From Corynebacterium pseudopelargi (GTDB taxonomy: Bacteria; Actinomycetota; Actinomycetes; Mycobacteriales; Mycobacteriaceae): DNA of 64,000 bases. A model generated the notes under the pieces. The model was not told the origin of the DNA and did not search any database. It was given only the letters and a program-made list of their open reading frames with translations. Shown here in pieces: positions 1 to 10,805 of this stretch. Position 1 is the stretch's first letter. Every line of letters begins with the position of its first letter. The stretch is from assembly GCF_003814005.1 (NCBI RefSeq), contig NZ_CP033898.1, forward strand, positions 1,426,001-1,490,000, read 5' to 3'. The translations under genes and the position numbers were made by a program.

Positions 1-26
1 TCACCGAACCTGCTGCCTAAAACTTC

Positions 27-51
27 CACCGCCTTCGGGCGGTGTTTTTTT
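27..51 (+). terminator. Rho-independent terminator
   Basis: A seven-base GC-rich stem (27-33 with 38-44) closes a TTCG tetraloop and is followed by seven T on the plus strand (45-51). The U-tract direction indicates a plus-strand gene ending just before the window. A frame ending in TAA at 18-20 could be its last codons. The minus strand has only a weak T stretch, so use by the minus-strand gene ending at 55 is less certain. Confidence 0.8.
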
Positions 52-54
52 AGC

Positions 55-339
55 TTATCGACGCTCCCAGCATCCCTTATGCCAATGACGTCGATCCTCT
101 GCCCCACGTCCAAAATCTCGTGGCCAGGCCACGATGTGGGCGATGCCGGGCGGAATATTTTGATTGCAGCCGGGGCAGATATAAAACTTCTGGGCGGCAT
201 GTGAACCCATCTGCCGCATGAGATAAATCTCGCCATTGGCCCACTTGGGCCCTTCCACCGCGCGGGTGCCAAAGTAGGCACCACCATCGCGTGGCAATGG
301 CCTAGGTGCTTGACGTTCGCGCCGATTTTTTCGAGCCAT
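55..339 (-). CDS. Small zinc-finger-like conserved actinobacterial protein
   Basis: A 94-residue basic protein of unknown function. The N-terminal half is rich in Arg and Pro. The C-terminal half has a CPGC pair near residues 55-58 and then a spaced HWHKGCW segment near the end, which together look like a small treble-clef zinc site. Similar proteins in actinobacteria are often annotated loosely as ATP/GTP-binding, but I see no P-loop, so that label is not supported. It starts immediately after the stop codon of nucS on the same strand, so the two are probably co-transcribed. This raises the possibility of a role with NucS in DNA repair, which is inference from position only. Confidence 0.75.
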   Translation of the reverse strand: MARKNRRERQAPRPLPRDGGAYFGTRAVEGPKWANGEIYLMRQMGSHAAQKFYICPGCNQNIPPGIAHIVAWPRDFGRGAEDRRHWHKGCWERR

Positions 340-1014
340 TTAAAACAGACGCAATTCTTGTGACTCCGCACCGCGAAGCGCATCATAATCCAGGGTCACG
401 CAGCGAATCCCGCGGTCTTCCGCCAAGGTTTTGGCCTGGGGCTTAATCTGCTGCGCAGCAAACACACCTTGGACTGGCGCAAGGAGCTCATCGCGGTTGA
501 GCAATTCCAAATATCTGCTCAACTGCTCTACTCCATCGATACCGCCGCGTCGCTTTACTTCTACGGCAACGGTCTGGCCATCGGCATCGCGGCACAAAAT
601 ATCTACAGGCCCAATAGCTGTTGGATATTCACGGCGGACCAGCGAGTAGTCATCACCGAGGGTTTCAATATGTTCTGCCAGCAGTGCTTGCAGGTGGTCT
701 TCTACTCCGTCTTTTTGTAGGCCTGGATCTTCACCCAGCTCGAAGCTCAGCTCTGAATGCACTGCCTCGATGTGGATGCGCAGTTGTTCCTTCTTCTTGT
801 TTTCGACCACCCACAACGTGCTGCCATCTTCGAGTGATTCTTCAGCCAATGAGCACGGTGGCGTCATCCAATTCAGGGGCTTATAGGCGCGGTCATCGGC
901 GTGGATGGATACTGACCCATCGGCTTTGACCATGAGCAATCGATCTGCCATGGGCAAATGGGCTTGGAGCCTACCTACATAATCCACGCTGCAGCGAGCA
1001 ATAACGAGACGCAT
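340..1014 (-). CDS. nucS: Mismatch-specific endonuclease NucS (EndoMS)
   Basis: NucS/EndoMS cleaves both strands at DNA mismatches and replaces MutS/MutL repair in actinobacteria that lack those proteins. The protein is 224 residues, normal for the family. It has the N-terminal MRLVIARC segment, the central [12 protein letters not shown] stretch, and the nuclease motif VDILCRD followed by [10 protein letters not shown], which supply the Asp, Glu and Lys of a RecB-like active site. I chose ATG at 1014 because an AGGG sequence lies eight bases upstream; a GTG two codons earlier is too close to it. The gene sits between a DUF2550 gene and a small zinc-finger-like gene on the same strand, the usual place downstream of atpC in corynebacteria. 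Confidence 0.93.
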   Translation of the reverse strand: MRLVIARCSVDYVGRLQAHLPMADRLLMVKADGSVSIHADDRAYKPLNWMTPPCSLAEESLEDGSTLWVVENKKKEQLRIHIEAVHSELSFELGEDPGLQKDGVEDHLQALLAEHIETLGDDYSLVRREYPTAIGPVDILCRDADGQTVAVEVKRRGGIDGVEQLSRYLELLNRDELLAPVQGVFAAQQIKPQAKTLAEDRGIRCVTLDYDALRGAESQELRLF

Positions 1015-1029
1015 GCGCACTACCCTAGC

Positions 1030-1494
1030 TCATACGCTCGGGCGGTTTGTGCTCATCTTTCTACGCAGGGCTTTTACGTCGATGCGTTCCATGCGCGCAT
1101 CGGGGGCAGCCTCGATCCAGGCGGTAAAGGCCATCTCTGCGCGTGGCTCAAGGGCGAGTTCATATTCTTTGGAGGAGAAGCGCACTGTAAGAATATGCTG
1201 CGCAGGGGACAAAAATTCGGCCTCGTGCTCGGTGAGCGAACGATGGCCGATGAGTGCTACATCTTTGCGTTGGAAGGTGACGTTGGCAAAGGGCAAAACA
1301 GAGCGAAGCTTGTAATACTGCAGTGAGGAGCCGGAATAGCGAAACAGCCCGTGGCGCCAACCATGCACGCCCTGAGCCGGCATTCGACGCAAGGTCACTG
1401 AAGTGCCACGCGAGCGAAGAGTAATAAAACGCCAAGCGATGAGCATGGCAAACACGGCGAATACTGCTACGAGAGAAAATAGGAGAAACGCCAC
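1030..1494 (-). CDS. DUF2550 single-pass membrane protein
   Basis: A 154-residue protein with one hydrophobic N-terminal helix (about residues 3-23), then a basic stretch and a soluble domain. It matches in order and size the DUF2550 protein found between atpC and nucS in corynebacteria and mycobacteria; its function is unknown. The start is a GTG at 1494 with an AAAGG sequence nine bases upstream. It lies 15 bases before nucS, so it is probably in the same transcript as nucS but is separated from atpC by a strong terminator. The C-terminal part is rich in Arg and has no catalytic motif I recognise. Confidence 0.85.
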   Translation of the reverse strand: MAFLLFSLVAVFAVFAMLIAWRFITLRSRGTSVTLRRMPAQGVHGWRHGLFRYSGSSLQYYKLRSVLPFANVTFQRKDVALIGHRSLTEHEAEFLSPAQHILTVRFSSKEYELALEPRAEMAFTAWIEAAPDARMERIDVKALRRKMSTNRPSV

Positions 1495-1575
1495 GTCAAT
1501 TCACCTTTATGCTCGACCCGATGTGTCACTTGAGGCAATAGTACCTCTCTTTTTCAGTCCTGCAAACCATATGCA

Positions 1576-1605
1576 AAAGCTCCCATGATTTCTCATGGGA
1601 GCTTT
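1576..1605 (-). terminator. Terminator after atpC
   Basis: A 13-base perfect stem (1576-1588 with 1593-1605) with a four-base loop follows the atpC stop codon on the minus strand. A short T stretch is part of the stem end. It should end the ATP synthase operon transcript before DUF2550. Confidence 0.85.
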
Positions 1606-1616
1606 GTGCTTGAGCG

Positions 1617-1988
1617 TTAAGACTCAGTGCTGCGACGCACGGCCTTGAGGTGAGCGCCAGCGCGCGCCTTCATAGCCTCGTCTTCGCTATGCAGGTTCTT
1701 TTCCGCCTCGGCGGTATCTACCTCATCGGCCCAGATGGCGTAATCGGCAAGGATGGTGACCTTCTCTGTGGTGACGGAGAGGAAACCGCCCTGAACCGCC
1801 GCTACCTTCTTGGCACCGTCGATGGGACGAATGGTCACGACACCATCTTCGACCAACTGGCCGAACATGGGTTCGTGGCCGGGCAGCACGCCGATCTCAC
1901 CCTCAGTGGTCTGCGCGGTGACGATGCTCGCCTTACCGGACCAAAGCAGTCGCTCGACGGAGACCAGTTCTACGGTGATGTCAGCCAT
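1617..1988 (-). CDS. atpC: ATP synthase F1 epsilon subunit
   Basis: Epsilon is part of the rotating central stalk of F1 and can inhibit ATP hydrolysis. At 123 residues it is short for bacteria but normal for actinobacteria, in which the C-terminal helical hairpin is reduced. The N-terminal beta domain is recognisable from [11 protein letters not shown], the [14 protein letters not shown] segment and the following [14 protein letters not shown] ribosome site lies seven bases before the ATG. It is the last gene of the atpBEFHAGDC operon, 11 bases after atpD, and is followed by a strong terminator. Confidence 0.97.
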   Translation of the reverse strand: MADITVELVSVERLLWSGKASIVTAQTTEGEIGVLPGHEPMFGQLVEDGVVTIRPIDGAKKVAAVQGGFLSVTTEKVTILADYAIWADEVDTAEAEKNLHSEDEAMKARAGAHLKAVRRSTES

Positions 1989-1999
1989 GTGCGTGCCTC

Positions 2000-3448
<1,449 letters not shown>

Positions 3449-4426
3449 CTAGTCACTTTCTCCGCTTTCGGCGAGCGCGCCTGCGCCACCGACGATCTCT
3501 GTGATTTCCTGGGTAATCTGTGCTTGGCGAGCCTGGTTAGCAACACGCGAGAGGTCTTTGACCAGCGCAGTTGCGTTATCAGTTGCCGACTTCATGGCCG
3601 TACGGCGTGAAGCGGATTCGGCTGCTGCTGCTTCGAGGAAGATTGCGAACAGGCTGCGAGACACGTACTTAGGAAGCAGTGCCTCCAAGAGGGTGTCTGC
3701 ATCTGGTTCGAAATCAACATCTGCGTGTGGATCACCGGCATCCGTGAGGATGTCTTCGCCTTGCTGGATCGGCTCGGTGTGAATCACCGGTTCGATCGGC
3801 AGAAGCTGGTGCACAACGGCAGTCTGGGTCAGCATCGACTCGAATTCGGTGTACACAACGTGTACCTGGTCGAAGCCTTGAACGTCCTGGTCTTCATCGG
3901 CGTTCAAGCCAGCGCGTTGCTTCGTGGTGCCATTGGATCCGGCGATAAAGCCATCGATCATATGGCGACGCACATCGTGTGTTTCGTCCCACGAAGGATC
4001 CTGCGAGAAGCCAGTCCAAGCACCTGCCACGGGCTCGTCGCGGAAGCGGTAGTAGCCAACGCCCTTGTTACCGGTGACATAGCGAACTACTTCATAGCCG
4101 TTGTCTTCAAGCATCCGAATGAGTTCGGCTGCCTTCTTAAACACGTTGTAGTTGTAGCCACCGGCCATGCCGCGGTCACTGGTGACCACTAGCACGGCAG
4201 CGCGACGTCCGCCTTCACGTTCGCGAAGCATCGGGTGATCAAGGGAGCTCGCCGATGCCAAGCGTTCCATGACGCTGTGGATCTCGTTGGCGTAGGGCTG
4301 TGAAGCTTCTACCCTGGCTTGAGCTTTGGTGATGCGCGAGGTTGCGATCAGCTCTTGAGCCTTGGTGATCTTCTTCGTTGAGTTCACTGACCGGATACGG
4401 TCGCGTAGCTCTCGAAGATTAGCCAT
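3449..4426 (-). CDS. atpG: ATP synthase F1 gamma subunit
   Basis: Gamma is the rotating shaft that couples proton flow in Fo to the catalytic beta subunits. The 325-residue protein starts with MANLRELRDRIRSVNSTKKITKAQ, quoted here only in part, the conserved N-terminal coiled helix. It ends with the matching C-terminal helix containing SRRTAMKSATDNA. A central region around residues 150-245 is longer than in Escherichia coli and acidic, as in other corynebacteria. A strong purine-rich ribosome site precedes the ATG at 4426. It is between atpA and atpD in the operon. Confidence 0.98.
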   Translation of the reverse strand: MANLRELRDRIRSVNSTKKITKAQELIATSRITKAQARVEASQPYANEIHSVMERLASASSLDHPMLREREGGRRAAVLVVTSDRGMAGGYNYNVFKKAAELIRMLEDNGYEVVRYVTGNKGVGYYRFRDEPVAGAWTGFSQDPSWDETHDVRRHMIDGFIAGSNGTTKQRAGLNADEDQDVQGFDQVHVVYTEFESMLTQTAVVHQLLPIEPVIHTEPIQQGEDILTDAGDPHADVDFEPDADTLLEALLPKYVSRSLFAIFLEAAAAESASRRTAMKSATDNATALVKDLSRVANQARQAQITQEITEIVGGAGALAESGESD

Positions 4427-4482
4427 AAATCCTTCGCCTCCCTTCTGTACCTTGATGGATCATTGTTTGCAAGGCCTTAGCC

Positions 4483-6111
4483 TTACTTCTTCACGTTCAG
4501 CGTGTTCTTCTTCACCTGGTCGGCAGGCAGTGCCTCGACCTCAGGCTCATTAATCACAGGCTTGCCATCAGTGGTTTGGAAGGTGCGCTTGAAGTCGTCC
4601 GTAGCTGCAACGAGTGCCTCTTGGGATTCTTCGGAAAGCTGAGCGCCACCGGCGATCTGCTCGAATACCTCAGGGGTTGCAGAGTGCAGATGATCAACCA
4701 ATTCGGCTTCGAAGCGACGGATGTCTTCGACGGGAACGGTGTCGAAGTGGCCGTTGCCTGCGAGCCAGATGGTCACAATCTGGTGCTCTACGGACTGCGG
4801 TGCGTTTTCGGCCTGCTTGAGCAACTCAACCAGACGTGCGCCACGATCAAGCTGCTTCTTAGAAGCGGCGTCCAGATCGGAGGCGAAAGCGGCGAACGCT
4901 TCCAGGTCACGGTATGCAGCGAGGTCCAGACGCAAGCTACCGGAAACCTTCTTCATACCCTTGGTCTGTGCTGCGCCACCCACACGGGAAACGGAGACAC
5001 CGACGTTAATAGCCGGGCGAACACCCTGGTTAAAGAGGTCGGACTCCAAGAAGACCTGACCGTCGGTAATCGAAATGACGTTGGTGGGAATGAAGGCAGA
5101 CACGTCGTTTGCCTTGGTTTCGATGATCGGCAGTGCGGTCATCGAGCCTGCACCCATGTCGTCGGAGAGCTTTGCAGCACGCTCCAGCAGACGGGAGTGG
5201 AGGTAGAAGACGTCACCGGGGTAAGCCTCGCGTCCCGGAGGACGGCGAAGCAGCAGGGAGATGGCACGGTATGCCTCGGCCTGCTTGGTCAGATCATCGT
5301 AGATCACCAGTACGTGGTTGCCCTGGTACATCCAGTGCTGGCCAAGAGCGGCACCTGCGAAAGGTGCGAGCCACTTAAAGCCTGCGGAGTCGGATGCAGG
5401 AGCTGCCACGATGGTGGTGTACTCCAGTGCGCCATGCTCTTCGAGCGTCTTGCGCACGGCTGCGATGGTCGAGCCCTTCTGGCCAATGGCGACGTAGATG
5501 CAGCGAACCTGCTTGTTCTTATCGCCAGACTCCCAGTTGGACTTCTGGTTCAAGATGGTGTCGATGCAGACCGCGGTCTTACCGGTCTTGCGGTCACCAA
5601 TGATCAGCTGACGCTGACCACGGCCGATGGGGGTCATCGCGTCGATAGCCTTGATGCCGGTTTGCATCGGCTCTTCCACGGGCTGACGCTGCAGCACCGA
5701 AGGTGCCTGCAGTTCGAGCACACGTTGTTCTTCAGCCTCGATTTCGCCAAGGCCGTCAATAGGCTGACCAAGCGGGTTGATCACACGGCCCAAGAACTTG
5801 TCACCCACGGGGATGGACAAGACTTCGCCGGTGCGTCGGACTTCGTCGCCTTCTTTTAGGGTTTCGTAGTTACCCAAGACCACCACACCGATGCGATCGG
5901 TGTCGAGGTTCTGTGCGACGCCGATGACGCCGCCGGGGAACTCAATGAGCTCATTTGCCATGACTGAAGGTAGCCCGGATACCTGGGCGATACCATCAGC
6001 TGCGGAAATGACCACGCCGACCTCCTCACGGGAGGCCTCCGCGGAGTAGCTCGAGGTGTAGTTCGCAATCGCGCTACGGATCTCATCGGAGGAGATCGTA
6101 AGCTCCGCCAT
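4483..6111 (-). CDS. atpA: ATP synthase F1 alpha subunit
   Basis: Alpha is the non-catalytic nucleotide-binding partner of beta in the F1 hexamer. The P-loop GDRKTGKT, the preceding [12 protein letters not shown] strand and the SISDGQ-like segment [11 protein letters not shown] are present. I chose the ATG at 6111 giving [11 protein letters not shown] and 542 residues, because an AGGAAG ribosome site lies a few bases upstream. An in-frame start 33 bases earlier would add residues of no family similarity. The acidic C-terminal tail is a common actinobacterial extension. It lies between atpH and atpG in the operon. Confidence 0.98.
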   Translation of the reverse strand: MAELTISSDEIRSAIANYTSSYSAEASREEVGVVISAADGIAQVSGLPSVMANELIEFPGGVIGVAQNLDTDRIGVVVLGNYETLKEGDEVRRTGEVLSIPVGDKFLGRVINPLGQPIDGLGEIEAEEQRVLELQAPSVLQRQPVEEPMQTGIKAIDAMTPIGRGQRQLIIGDRKTGKTAVCIDTILNQKSNWESGDKNKQVRCIYVAIGQKGSTIAAVRKTLEEHGALEYTTIVAAPASDSAGFKWLAPFAGAALGQHWMYQGNHVLVIYDDLTKQAEAYRAISLLLRRPPGREAYPGDVFYLHSRLLERAAKLSDDMGAGSMTALPIIETKANDVSAFIPTNVISITDGQVFLESDLFNQGVRPAINVGVSVSRVGGAAQTKGMKKVSGSLRLDLAAYRDLEAFAAFASDLDAASKKQLDRGARLVELLKQAENAPQSVEHQIVTIWLAGNGHFDTVPVEDIRRFEAELVDHLHSATPEVFEQIAGGAQLSEESQEALVAATDDFKRTFQTTDGKPVINEPEVEALPADQVKKNTLNVKK

Positions 6112-6166
6112 GTTCTTCCTGCTCTCGGTAGTTTCTTCCAGCAATTTCTTCTTCTGTCGTCGCGTA

Positions 6167-6988
6167 TTAGACGAGGTGTGCGCGGAGACGCTCGAGCTTG
6201 CCCGAGGTGGATCCGTCGATAACTTCGTCGTCTACACGGATGACCATGCCGCCGAGGAGGCTGGGATCAACCTCAGAGTGGATGGACATCTCGCGACCAT
6301 AAATTCGCTCTAGCTTGTGCGACAGTGCGTCGGTTTGCTCGTTGCTCAAGGGGGATGCGGCCACCACGTGCGCAACCGTGCGACCTTGCAAAGTTGCAAC
6401 GTCGTCGGAGATAGCACGGATGTCGTCGATGACGTTGTGCTCCGGTCGAGCAATGGCCTGCAGTGCCAGGGCTTCGGTCACAGCAGTGACCTTGCCGTAG
6501 AGCACCTTCGCCATCAGGTCACGTCGCCTGCTTGGTGCAGCACTGCGCTCGTCGAGCAGCAGGGTCAACTGCGGCTCGCGTTCCAGGATTCGCGAAAGTT
6601 GGAAGAGCTCCTCTTCCACCTGCGCGAGCTGGCCTTGACCTTCGGCGGAGCGCATCAGCGAACGGCGTCCCAGTGATACCAAGCCTGCGCGGAATTCGCG
6701 CGGGTTGGACCACGTCTCGCGTGCGGAGGTAATAACCACCTCAAGCGTCGCGGGGGAAACCTTTCCCTCAAACACTGCAGCAACCAAGCCGGCGCGCTGG
6801 TCTGCGCTCGTAGAAGCATCGGCAACCGCAACGCGCAGGGAACGATCCTGATCCAGGACGTCGACGACGTCGAAAAGCTCGGCGCCAATCTGTGCTGCGG
6901 TAGGGGTGGCCTGCTCCTTTGCATCCCACAACGCTTGATCGAGGTGGGAGGTAACGGCGGCTAGTGCTTCGCGGCTCGCTGCGTGCAT
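6167..6988 (-). CDS. atpH: ATP synthase F1 delta subunit
   Basis: Delta sits on top of F1 and ties it to the peripheral stalk. At 273 residues it is longer than the roughly 180 residues of Escherichia coli, as is usual for actinobacteria. The conserved C-terminal half is clear from [16 protein letters not shown] and the [15 protein letters not shown] segment. I chose ATG at 6988, because the AGGA ribosome site upstream is 11 bases from it but only two bases from the alternative GTG at 6997. That GTG would overlap the atpF stop as GTGA, so coupled translation from it cannot be ruled out. Confidence 0.95.
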   Translation of the reverse strand: MHAASREALAAVTSHLDQALWDAKEQATPTAAQIGAELFDVVDVLDQDRSLRVAVADASTSADQRAGLVAAVFEGKVSPATLEVVITSARETWSNPREFRAGLVSLGRRSLMRSAEGQGQLAQVEEELFQLSRILEREPQLTLLLDERSAAPSRRRDLMAKVLYGKVTAVTEALALQAIARPEHNVIDDIRAISDDVATLQGRTVAHVVAASPLSNEQTDALSHKLERIYGREMSIHSEVDPSLLGGMVIRVDDEVIDGSTSGKLERLRAHLV

Positions 6989-6993
6989 GGTGC

Positions 6994-7563
6994 TCACTTT
7001 CCTGCGGGAGACACGGTATCGAGATCGGCGAGGAACCGGTCAATCGTGCCAGAACGCTTGATGTCGTCGGAGAGCTGGTCTCCGAGCAGACGCTCGGCAA
7101 GATTGATGGAGTTCTGCCCCATCTCGCGGCGAAGTTCAGTCACAACCTGCTCGCGCTGAGCAAGAAGCTGACGCTCACCGGATTCGATGATGCGAGCGCT
7201 TTCTTCCGTGGCCTTTGCCTTCATATCAGCTTCGATCTGCTTGCCCTTAGCGCGGGCTTCTTCGCGGATCTCGGCTGCTTCGGCGCGGGCCTCAGCGAGC
7301 TGTGCGTTGTACTTCTCCAATGCGGCCTTGGCTTCTGCCTGAGCAGCCTCGGCGCGCTGGATACCGCCCTTGATTCGATCTTCGCGCTCGGCCAGCACTT
7401 CCTGGAATTTAGGTAGCACCAGCTTGGTGAACAGCAGCGCGACCACAACGAGCACGACGAGCGACCAGACGATGTCGTATCCAGCAGGAAGGAGCGGGTT
7501 AGGAGCCTCTTCCCAAGGCAGATGCTCTCCCTCTGCTGCAAGGTATTGAATGACGTTCGTCAT
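6994..7563 (-). CDS. atpF: ATP synthase Fo b subunit
   Basis: Subunit b forms the peripheral stalk that holds F1 still against the membrane rotor. The 189-residue protein has one N-terminal membrane helix (about residues 28-48, [15 protein letters not shown]) and then a long charged helix rich in Ala, Glu, Arg and Gln that forms the dimeric coiled coil. In mycobacteria a second b-like domain is fused to delta; here b and delta are separate genes. It starts at an ATG 29 bases after atpE, and its stop is within six bases of the atpH start. Confidence 0.97.
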   Translation of the reverse strand: MTNVIQYLAAEGEHLPWEEAPNPLLPAGYDIVWSLVVLVVVALLFTKLVLPKFQEVLAEREDRIKGGIQRAEAAQAEAKAALEKYNAQLAEARAEAAEIREEARAKGKQIEADMKAKATEESARIIESGERQLLAQREQVVTELRREMGQNSINLAERLLGDQLSDDIKRSGTIDRFLADLDTVSPAGK

Positions 7564-7592
7564 GATTCTCGGCTTTCGTGTCGAAGTGTGAT

Positions 7593-7853
<261 letters not shown>

Positions 7854-7928
7854 CTAGGTGCCCGGATGAAGTGTGTCTTCCGAGCGTTGGTGTTATTGAA
7901 ACTTTGTGTCCGCTTGTGGCAAGCGAGG

Positions 7929-8714
7929 TCAGTGTTCGTCAGCGTGCAGCGACAATTCGATGTACACCGCACTCAGCAGAGCGAAGATGTACGCCTGGAT
8001 GAAGACCACCAGGAGTTCGAATAGCGTGAACGCGACCGCGGCAACGATGGTTACTGCGGACAGCGCCGTCCAGCCATTGAGCTGCCAGAAGAAGAAGTTC
8101 GTGGCAGAAAACAGCAGAACGAGGATGATGTGTCCGGCCAGCATGTTGGCCAACAAACGGATGGTCAACGTTGCGGGACGGAGGATGAAGGTGGAGAGGA
8201 ATTCCAGGGGCACCACGAGCAGGTGCAGCAAGGGGTGCAGATTAGGAATAACCACCGAAGACTTCACGTATTTGAAGAAGCCGTAGCGCTTCGCGCCTGC
8301 GTAGATGAAGGCGATATAACCAAAAACAGCCAGCACCAAAGGCATGCCCACGCGGGCATTTGGCGAGATGTTAAGGAAAGGGATCACCGAAGGTAGGTTG
8401 CCGAACAGCACGATGAAGAAGATGGTCGCGAGCACAGGAAGGAAGCGTTTTGCTTCCTTTTTGCCCAGGATCTCTTCAGCAATGTTGATTCGGACAAAGT
8501 CCAGCATGATCTCCGCGACGTTTTGCAGGCCGCTTGGGATCAGCTTCGGCTTGCGCATCGCAATACCGAAGAATAGGACAATTACCAGGCCCATCAGCAG
8601 ACGGACGAACATCAGACGGTCGATTGCGAACCAATCACTGTTAGCAAACCAGATTGGTTCCGGGAAGAATTCGTGTTCCACGGTGGGTGCATGAAATTCA
8701 CCCTTCGTGGCCAT
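7929..8714 (-). CDS. atpB: ATP synthase Fo a subunit
   Basis: Subunit a forms the proton half-channels beside the c ring. I chose ATG at 8714, giving 261 residues beginning MATKGEFHAPTVEHEF. The frame stays open upstream to 8864, but those residues do not look like family sequence. The essential Arg is in TIRLLANMLAGH near residue 185. Several hydrophobic helices and the C-terminal FIQAYIFALLSAVYI helix are present. No clear Shine-Dalgarno sequence precedes this ATG, which leaves the start somewhat open. It is the first gene of the main operon after a long leader. Confidence 0.96.
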   Translation of the reverse strand: MATKGEFHAPTVEHEFFPEPIWFANSDWFAIDRLMFVRLLMGLVIVLFFGIAMRKPKLIPSGLQNVAEIMLDFVRINIAEEILGKKEAKRFLPVLATIFFIVLFGNLPSVIPFLNISPNARVGMPLVLAVFGYIAFIYAGAKRYGFFKYVKSSVVIPNLHPLLHLLVVPLEFLSTFILRPATLTIRLLANMLAGHIILVLLFSATNFFFWQLNGWTALSAVTIVAAVAFTLFELLVVFIQAYIFALLSAVYIELSLHADEH

Positions 8715-9043
8715 AAATGTAACGCTCAGCGTTCTCTCCCGTGTTCGGGCCGAGGCGCATTTCCGTAAAACGGCGATACGCTCCGGTGCGATGGACGTCT
8801 GAAAACTCTCATGACTACCAAGGATTCCGTCGCACATCAGCAAGGTAGCCACTGGGATTAACACGGCCTAAAGCGCAAGGCGCAGCAGGTGTTTATCCGT
8901 TAAGAAACTCTATCAGGGGTTTCCCACAAATATCGACACACCTTCCGGCCATTTATTACCCCCGCGGTCACCTCTCGCGCGCCATGCCCCTATGCAGGAA
9001 AAACAGCGTGCTGTAAGGTCGCTCACACCCACCATTCAGGGGC

Positions 9044-9082
9044 AAAAAGAAGCCGGGCAGAGCCCGGCTTGAGTATTTTTTA
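9044..9082 (-). terminator. Bidirectional terminator downstream of atpI
   Basis: A nine-base perfect stem (9050-9058 with 9062-9070) has a three-base loop. On the minus strand it is followed by five T (9048-9044), and on the plus strand by a T-rich run (9074-9082). It should end transcription of the rho-prfA-prmC-sua5-wecA-atpI unit. Confidence 0.8.
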
Positions 9083-9111
9083 TCTTTCGACCTACCCCCG
9101 AGCACCCCCGC

Positions 9112-9165
9112 TGCTGTGCAAACACCGTGAAAAATACGGGGATTTTTTACGGATTCCACACAGCA
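9112..9165 (-). repeat. Nested inverted repeat between atpI and the terminator
   Basis: An outer seven-base stem (9112-9118 with 9159-9165) encloses an inner 11-base stem with one mismatch (9125-9135 with 9142-9152). The inner stem is made largely of an A run facing a T run. The element is 51 bases beyond the atpI stop. It could be a second terminator, a 3' stabiliser or part of a small RNA; the sequence alone does not decide. Confidence 0.6.
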
Positions 9166-9215
9166 CAAAGCCGCCCCGCGAATAACGCGAGACGGCACTG
9201 CCCCACCGTTGGAAA

Positions 9216-9653
9216 CTATTCGGGGCGCTGGGATTCGGAAACGTAGGTCACATTGGTGGTAATTACGCCATACATTTCGCTGGCGAGCACGCAGATCATG
9301 GCGATGACCACGGTGACGAATAAGGCCATGTGATCGTAGAAGTAAAGATCTTTGAGCACCACCATGATGATGAGGAAGACGATAATCTTCAGCAGCCATC
9401 CGCCAAGCACCACAGCACCCGTGGTGGTAGTAGAGGTGCGCGCGGTGGCCAAGACGCTAATGACGGTCAGCAGCATAAAGCCTCCACCGATAGCGGCTCC
9501 CAGGAGCACTCCCCAGATACCAGGCAAGCCCCTAAAGGCTCCCCAAGCGGCTAGGGAGATGATGCTGACGACAATGAGGGCTCCGGTGCCGAGCTTGAGC
9601 GCACGCTGGAGCGGGCGACGGTGATCGTCGTAAGGCGATTGCGGAGTAGTCAC
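9216..9653 (-). CDS. atpI: AtpI-like small membrane protein
   Basis: A 145-residue protein with about four hydrophobic helices and short polar ends. Its place upstream of atpB matches atpI, whose product helps assemble the c ring or supplies divalent ions in other bacteria; sequence similarity to classical AtpI is weak by eye. It begins with a GTG at 9653, six bases after the wecA stop codon, so it is translated from the end of the rho-wecA transcript. About 500 bases with terminator-like hairpins separate it from atpB, so it is not tightly coupled to the rest of the ATP synthase genes. Confidence 0.75.
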   Translation of the reverse strand: MTTPQSPYDDHRRPLQRALKLGTGALIVVSIISLAAWGAFRGLPGIWGVLLGAAIGGGFMLLTVISVLATARTSTTTTGAVVLGGWLLKIIVFLIIMVVLKDLYFYDHMALFVTVVIAMICVLASEMYGVITTNVTYVSESQRPE

Positions 9654-9659
9654 GAGGAA

Positions 9660-10805
9660 CTACCCTACTGCAGTGGGCTGCGAACGTTGACGCGGGCGCC
9701 AAGTAAACACCGCTGCCACGGCCGCAGAGACGACGATAAAGGCGATGGCAACAAGAGGCGGCACGATGGAGAATGCCACGGCGCCAAAGGCGACCACCGA
9801 AACCCAGGAGTAGAGCACCAGCACCACTCGGCGGTGGGTATGGCCCATGCGAAGCAGGCGGTGGTGCAGGTGCATCTTATCGGCAGAAAATGGCGATTTG
9901 CCTGCGCGCATCCTTCGCACCACTGCCATAACCAAGTCCAGCAAAGGCACAAACACTGCGGCTACCACCACAATCAGCGGAGACATCAGCGCGAGCACAT
10001 CGGCTACGCCGAACAGGCTCATATCGATCTTGCCGCTGGCAGATGTGGAGCCAGCAGCAAGCAGCAGGCCAATCAGCATGGAGCCGGTATCGCCCATGAA
10101 GATGCGTGCCGGCTCGAAGTTATGGGGCAAAATGCCGGCGCAAATACCCACCAACGCCGCCGCGATGATGGCTGGCGGATAAGCCGAGACCATGCCGCCT
10201 TGATCGTGCAGCACGGTAAGCGAGAACATCAAGATGCTTAGCCCGGCAATGCCACCTAAGCCCGCGGCAAGACCATCGAGGCCATCGACGAAGTTGATGG
10301 CGTTGATCAACGTGACAGTAAGCAGCACCGTCAGGATGGTAGAAGCCACGGGGTCGAGCACCAACGTGGTGCCGCCTCCGAAGGGGATGTAGATAACCGA
10401 CCAAGTCAAGCCCAGAAGGCTCATCACGAAGCCGGCCAGGATCTGCCCTGCCAGCTTGGTAAAGGCGTCGAGTTCTAGCAGATCATCTAAAACGCCCACC
10501 ATCACGATGATAAAAGCCGCCCACGTCACGGCATTCATCTCCGGGGTCACCGGCTGGAAGCCGCGAGTCAAGGCTGGAAGCTGGTCTGCAAGAAAGACCG
10601 CTGCCAGGAATCCAGAGAACATCGCCACCCCGCCAAGGCGAGGGGTGGGCACACTGTGCACATCGCGCTCTCGGATCTCTGCCATGCGACCACTGCTGAC
10701 CATGATCACGCGCACCGCACCTGTGCAGAGATACGTCAATGAGGCTGCCACTAACAGCACCAGCCCTAATTCACGCAGCGGTACGCCGGCTACTCCCAAC
10801 CCCAT
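9660..10805 (-). CDS. wecA: Decaprenyl/undecaprenyl-phosphate GlcNAc-1-phosphate transferase
   Basis: This integral membrane enzyme transfers GlcNAc-1-phosphate from UDP-GlcNAc to a polyprenyl phosphate. In corynebacteria it starts the linker that joins arabinogalactan to peptidoglycan. The 381-residue protein has about 11 hydrophobic helices. Family signatures of the MraY/WecA group are visible: the first Asp pair in GVLDDLLEL, the NAINFVDGLDGLAAG loop and the cytoplasmic His-rich DKMHLHHRLLRMGH loop near the C-terminus. The start ATG overlaps the sua5 stop codon as TAATG, so translation is probably coupled. Confidence 0.95.
   Translation of the reverse strand: MGLGVAGVPLRELGLVLLVAASLTYLCTGAVRVIMVSSGRMAEIRERDVHSVPTPRLGGVAMFSGFLAAVFLADQLPALTRGFQPVTPEMNAVTWAAFIIVMVGVLDDLLELDAFTKLAGQILAGFVMSLLGLTWSVIYIPFGGGTTLVLDPVASTILTVLLTVTLINAINFVDGLDGLAAGLGGIAGLSILMFSLTVLHDQGGMVSAYPPAIIAAALVGICAGILPHNFEPARIFMGDTGSMLIGLLLAAGSTSASGKIDMSLFGVADVLALMSPLIVVVAAVFVPLLDLVMAVVRRMRAGKSPFSADKMHLHHRLLRMGHTHRRVVLVLYSWVSVVAFGAVAFSIVPPLVAIAFIVVSAAVAAVFTWRPRQRSQPTAVG

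Larger units (their letters stand above)
8715..9215 (-). promoter_or_regulatory. 500-base non-coding leader between atpI and atpB
   Basis: No convincing gene lies here on either strand; the minus-strand frame extending upstream of atpB lacks family similarity. The part near atpB should hold the atp operon promoter and a long leader, although I could not assign -35 and -10 elements with confidence. The part near atpI contains two stem-loops listed separately (9044-9082 and 9112-9165). The spacing and the strong terminator argue that atpBEFHAGDC is transcribed mainly from its own promoter rather than only by read-through from the rho-wecA-atpI run. Confidence 0.6.

Noticed and set aside
4576..5859. 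427-codon plus-strand open frame opposite atpA
   Set aside because: A shadow of atpA without recognisable motifs.
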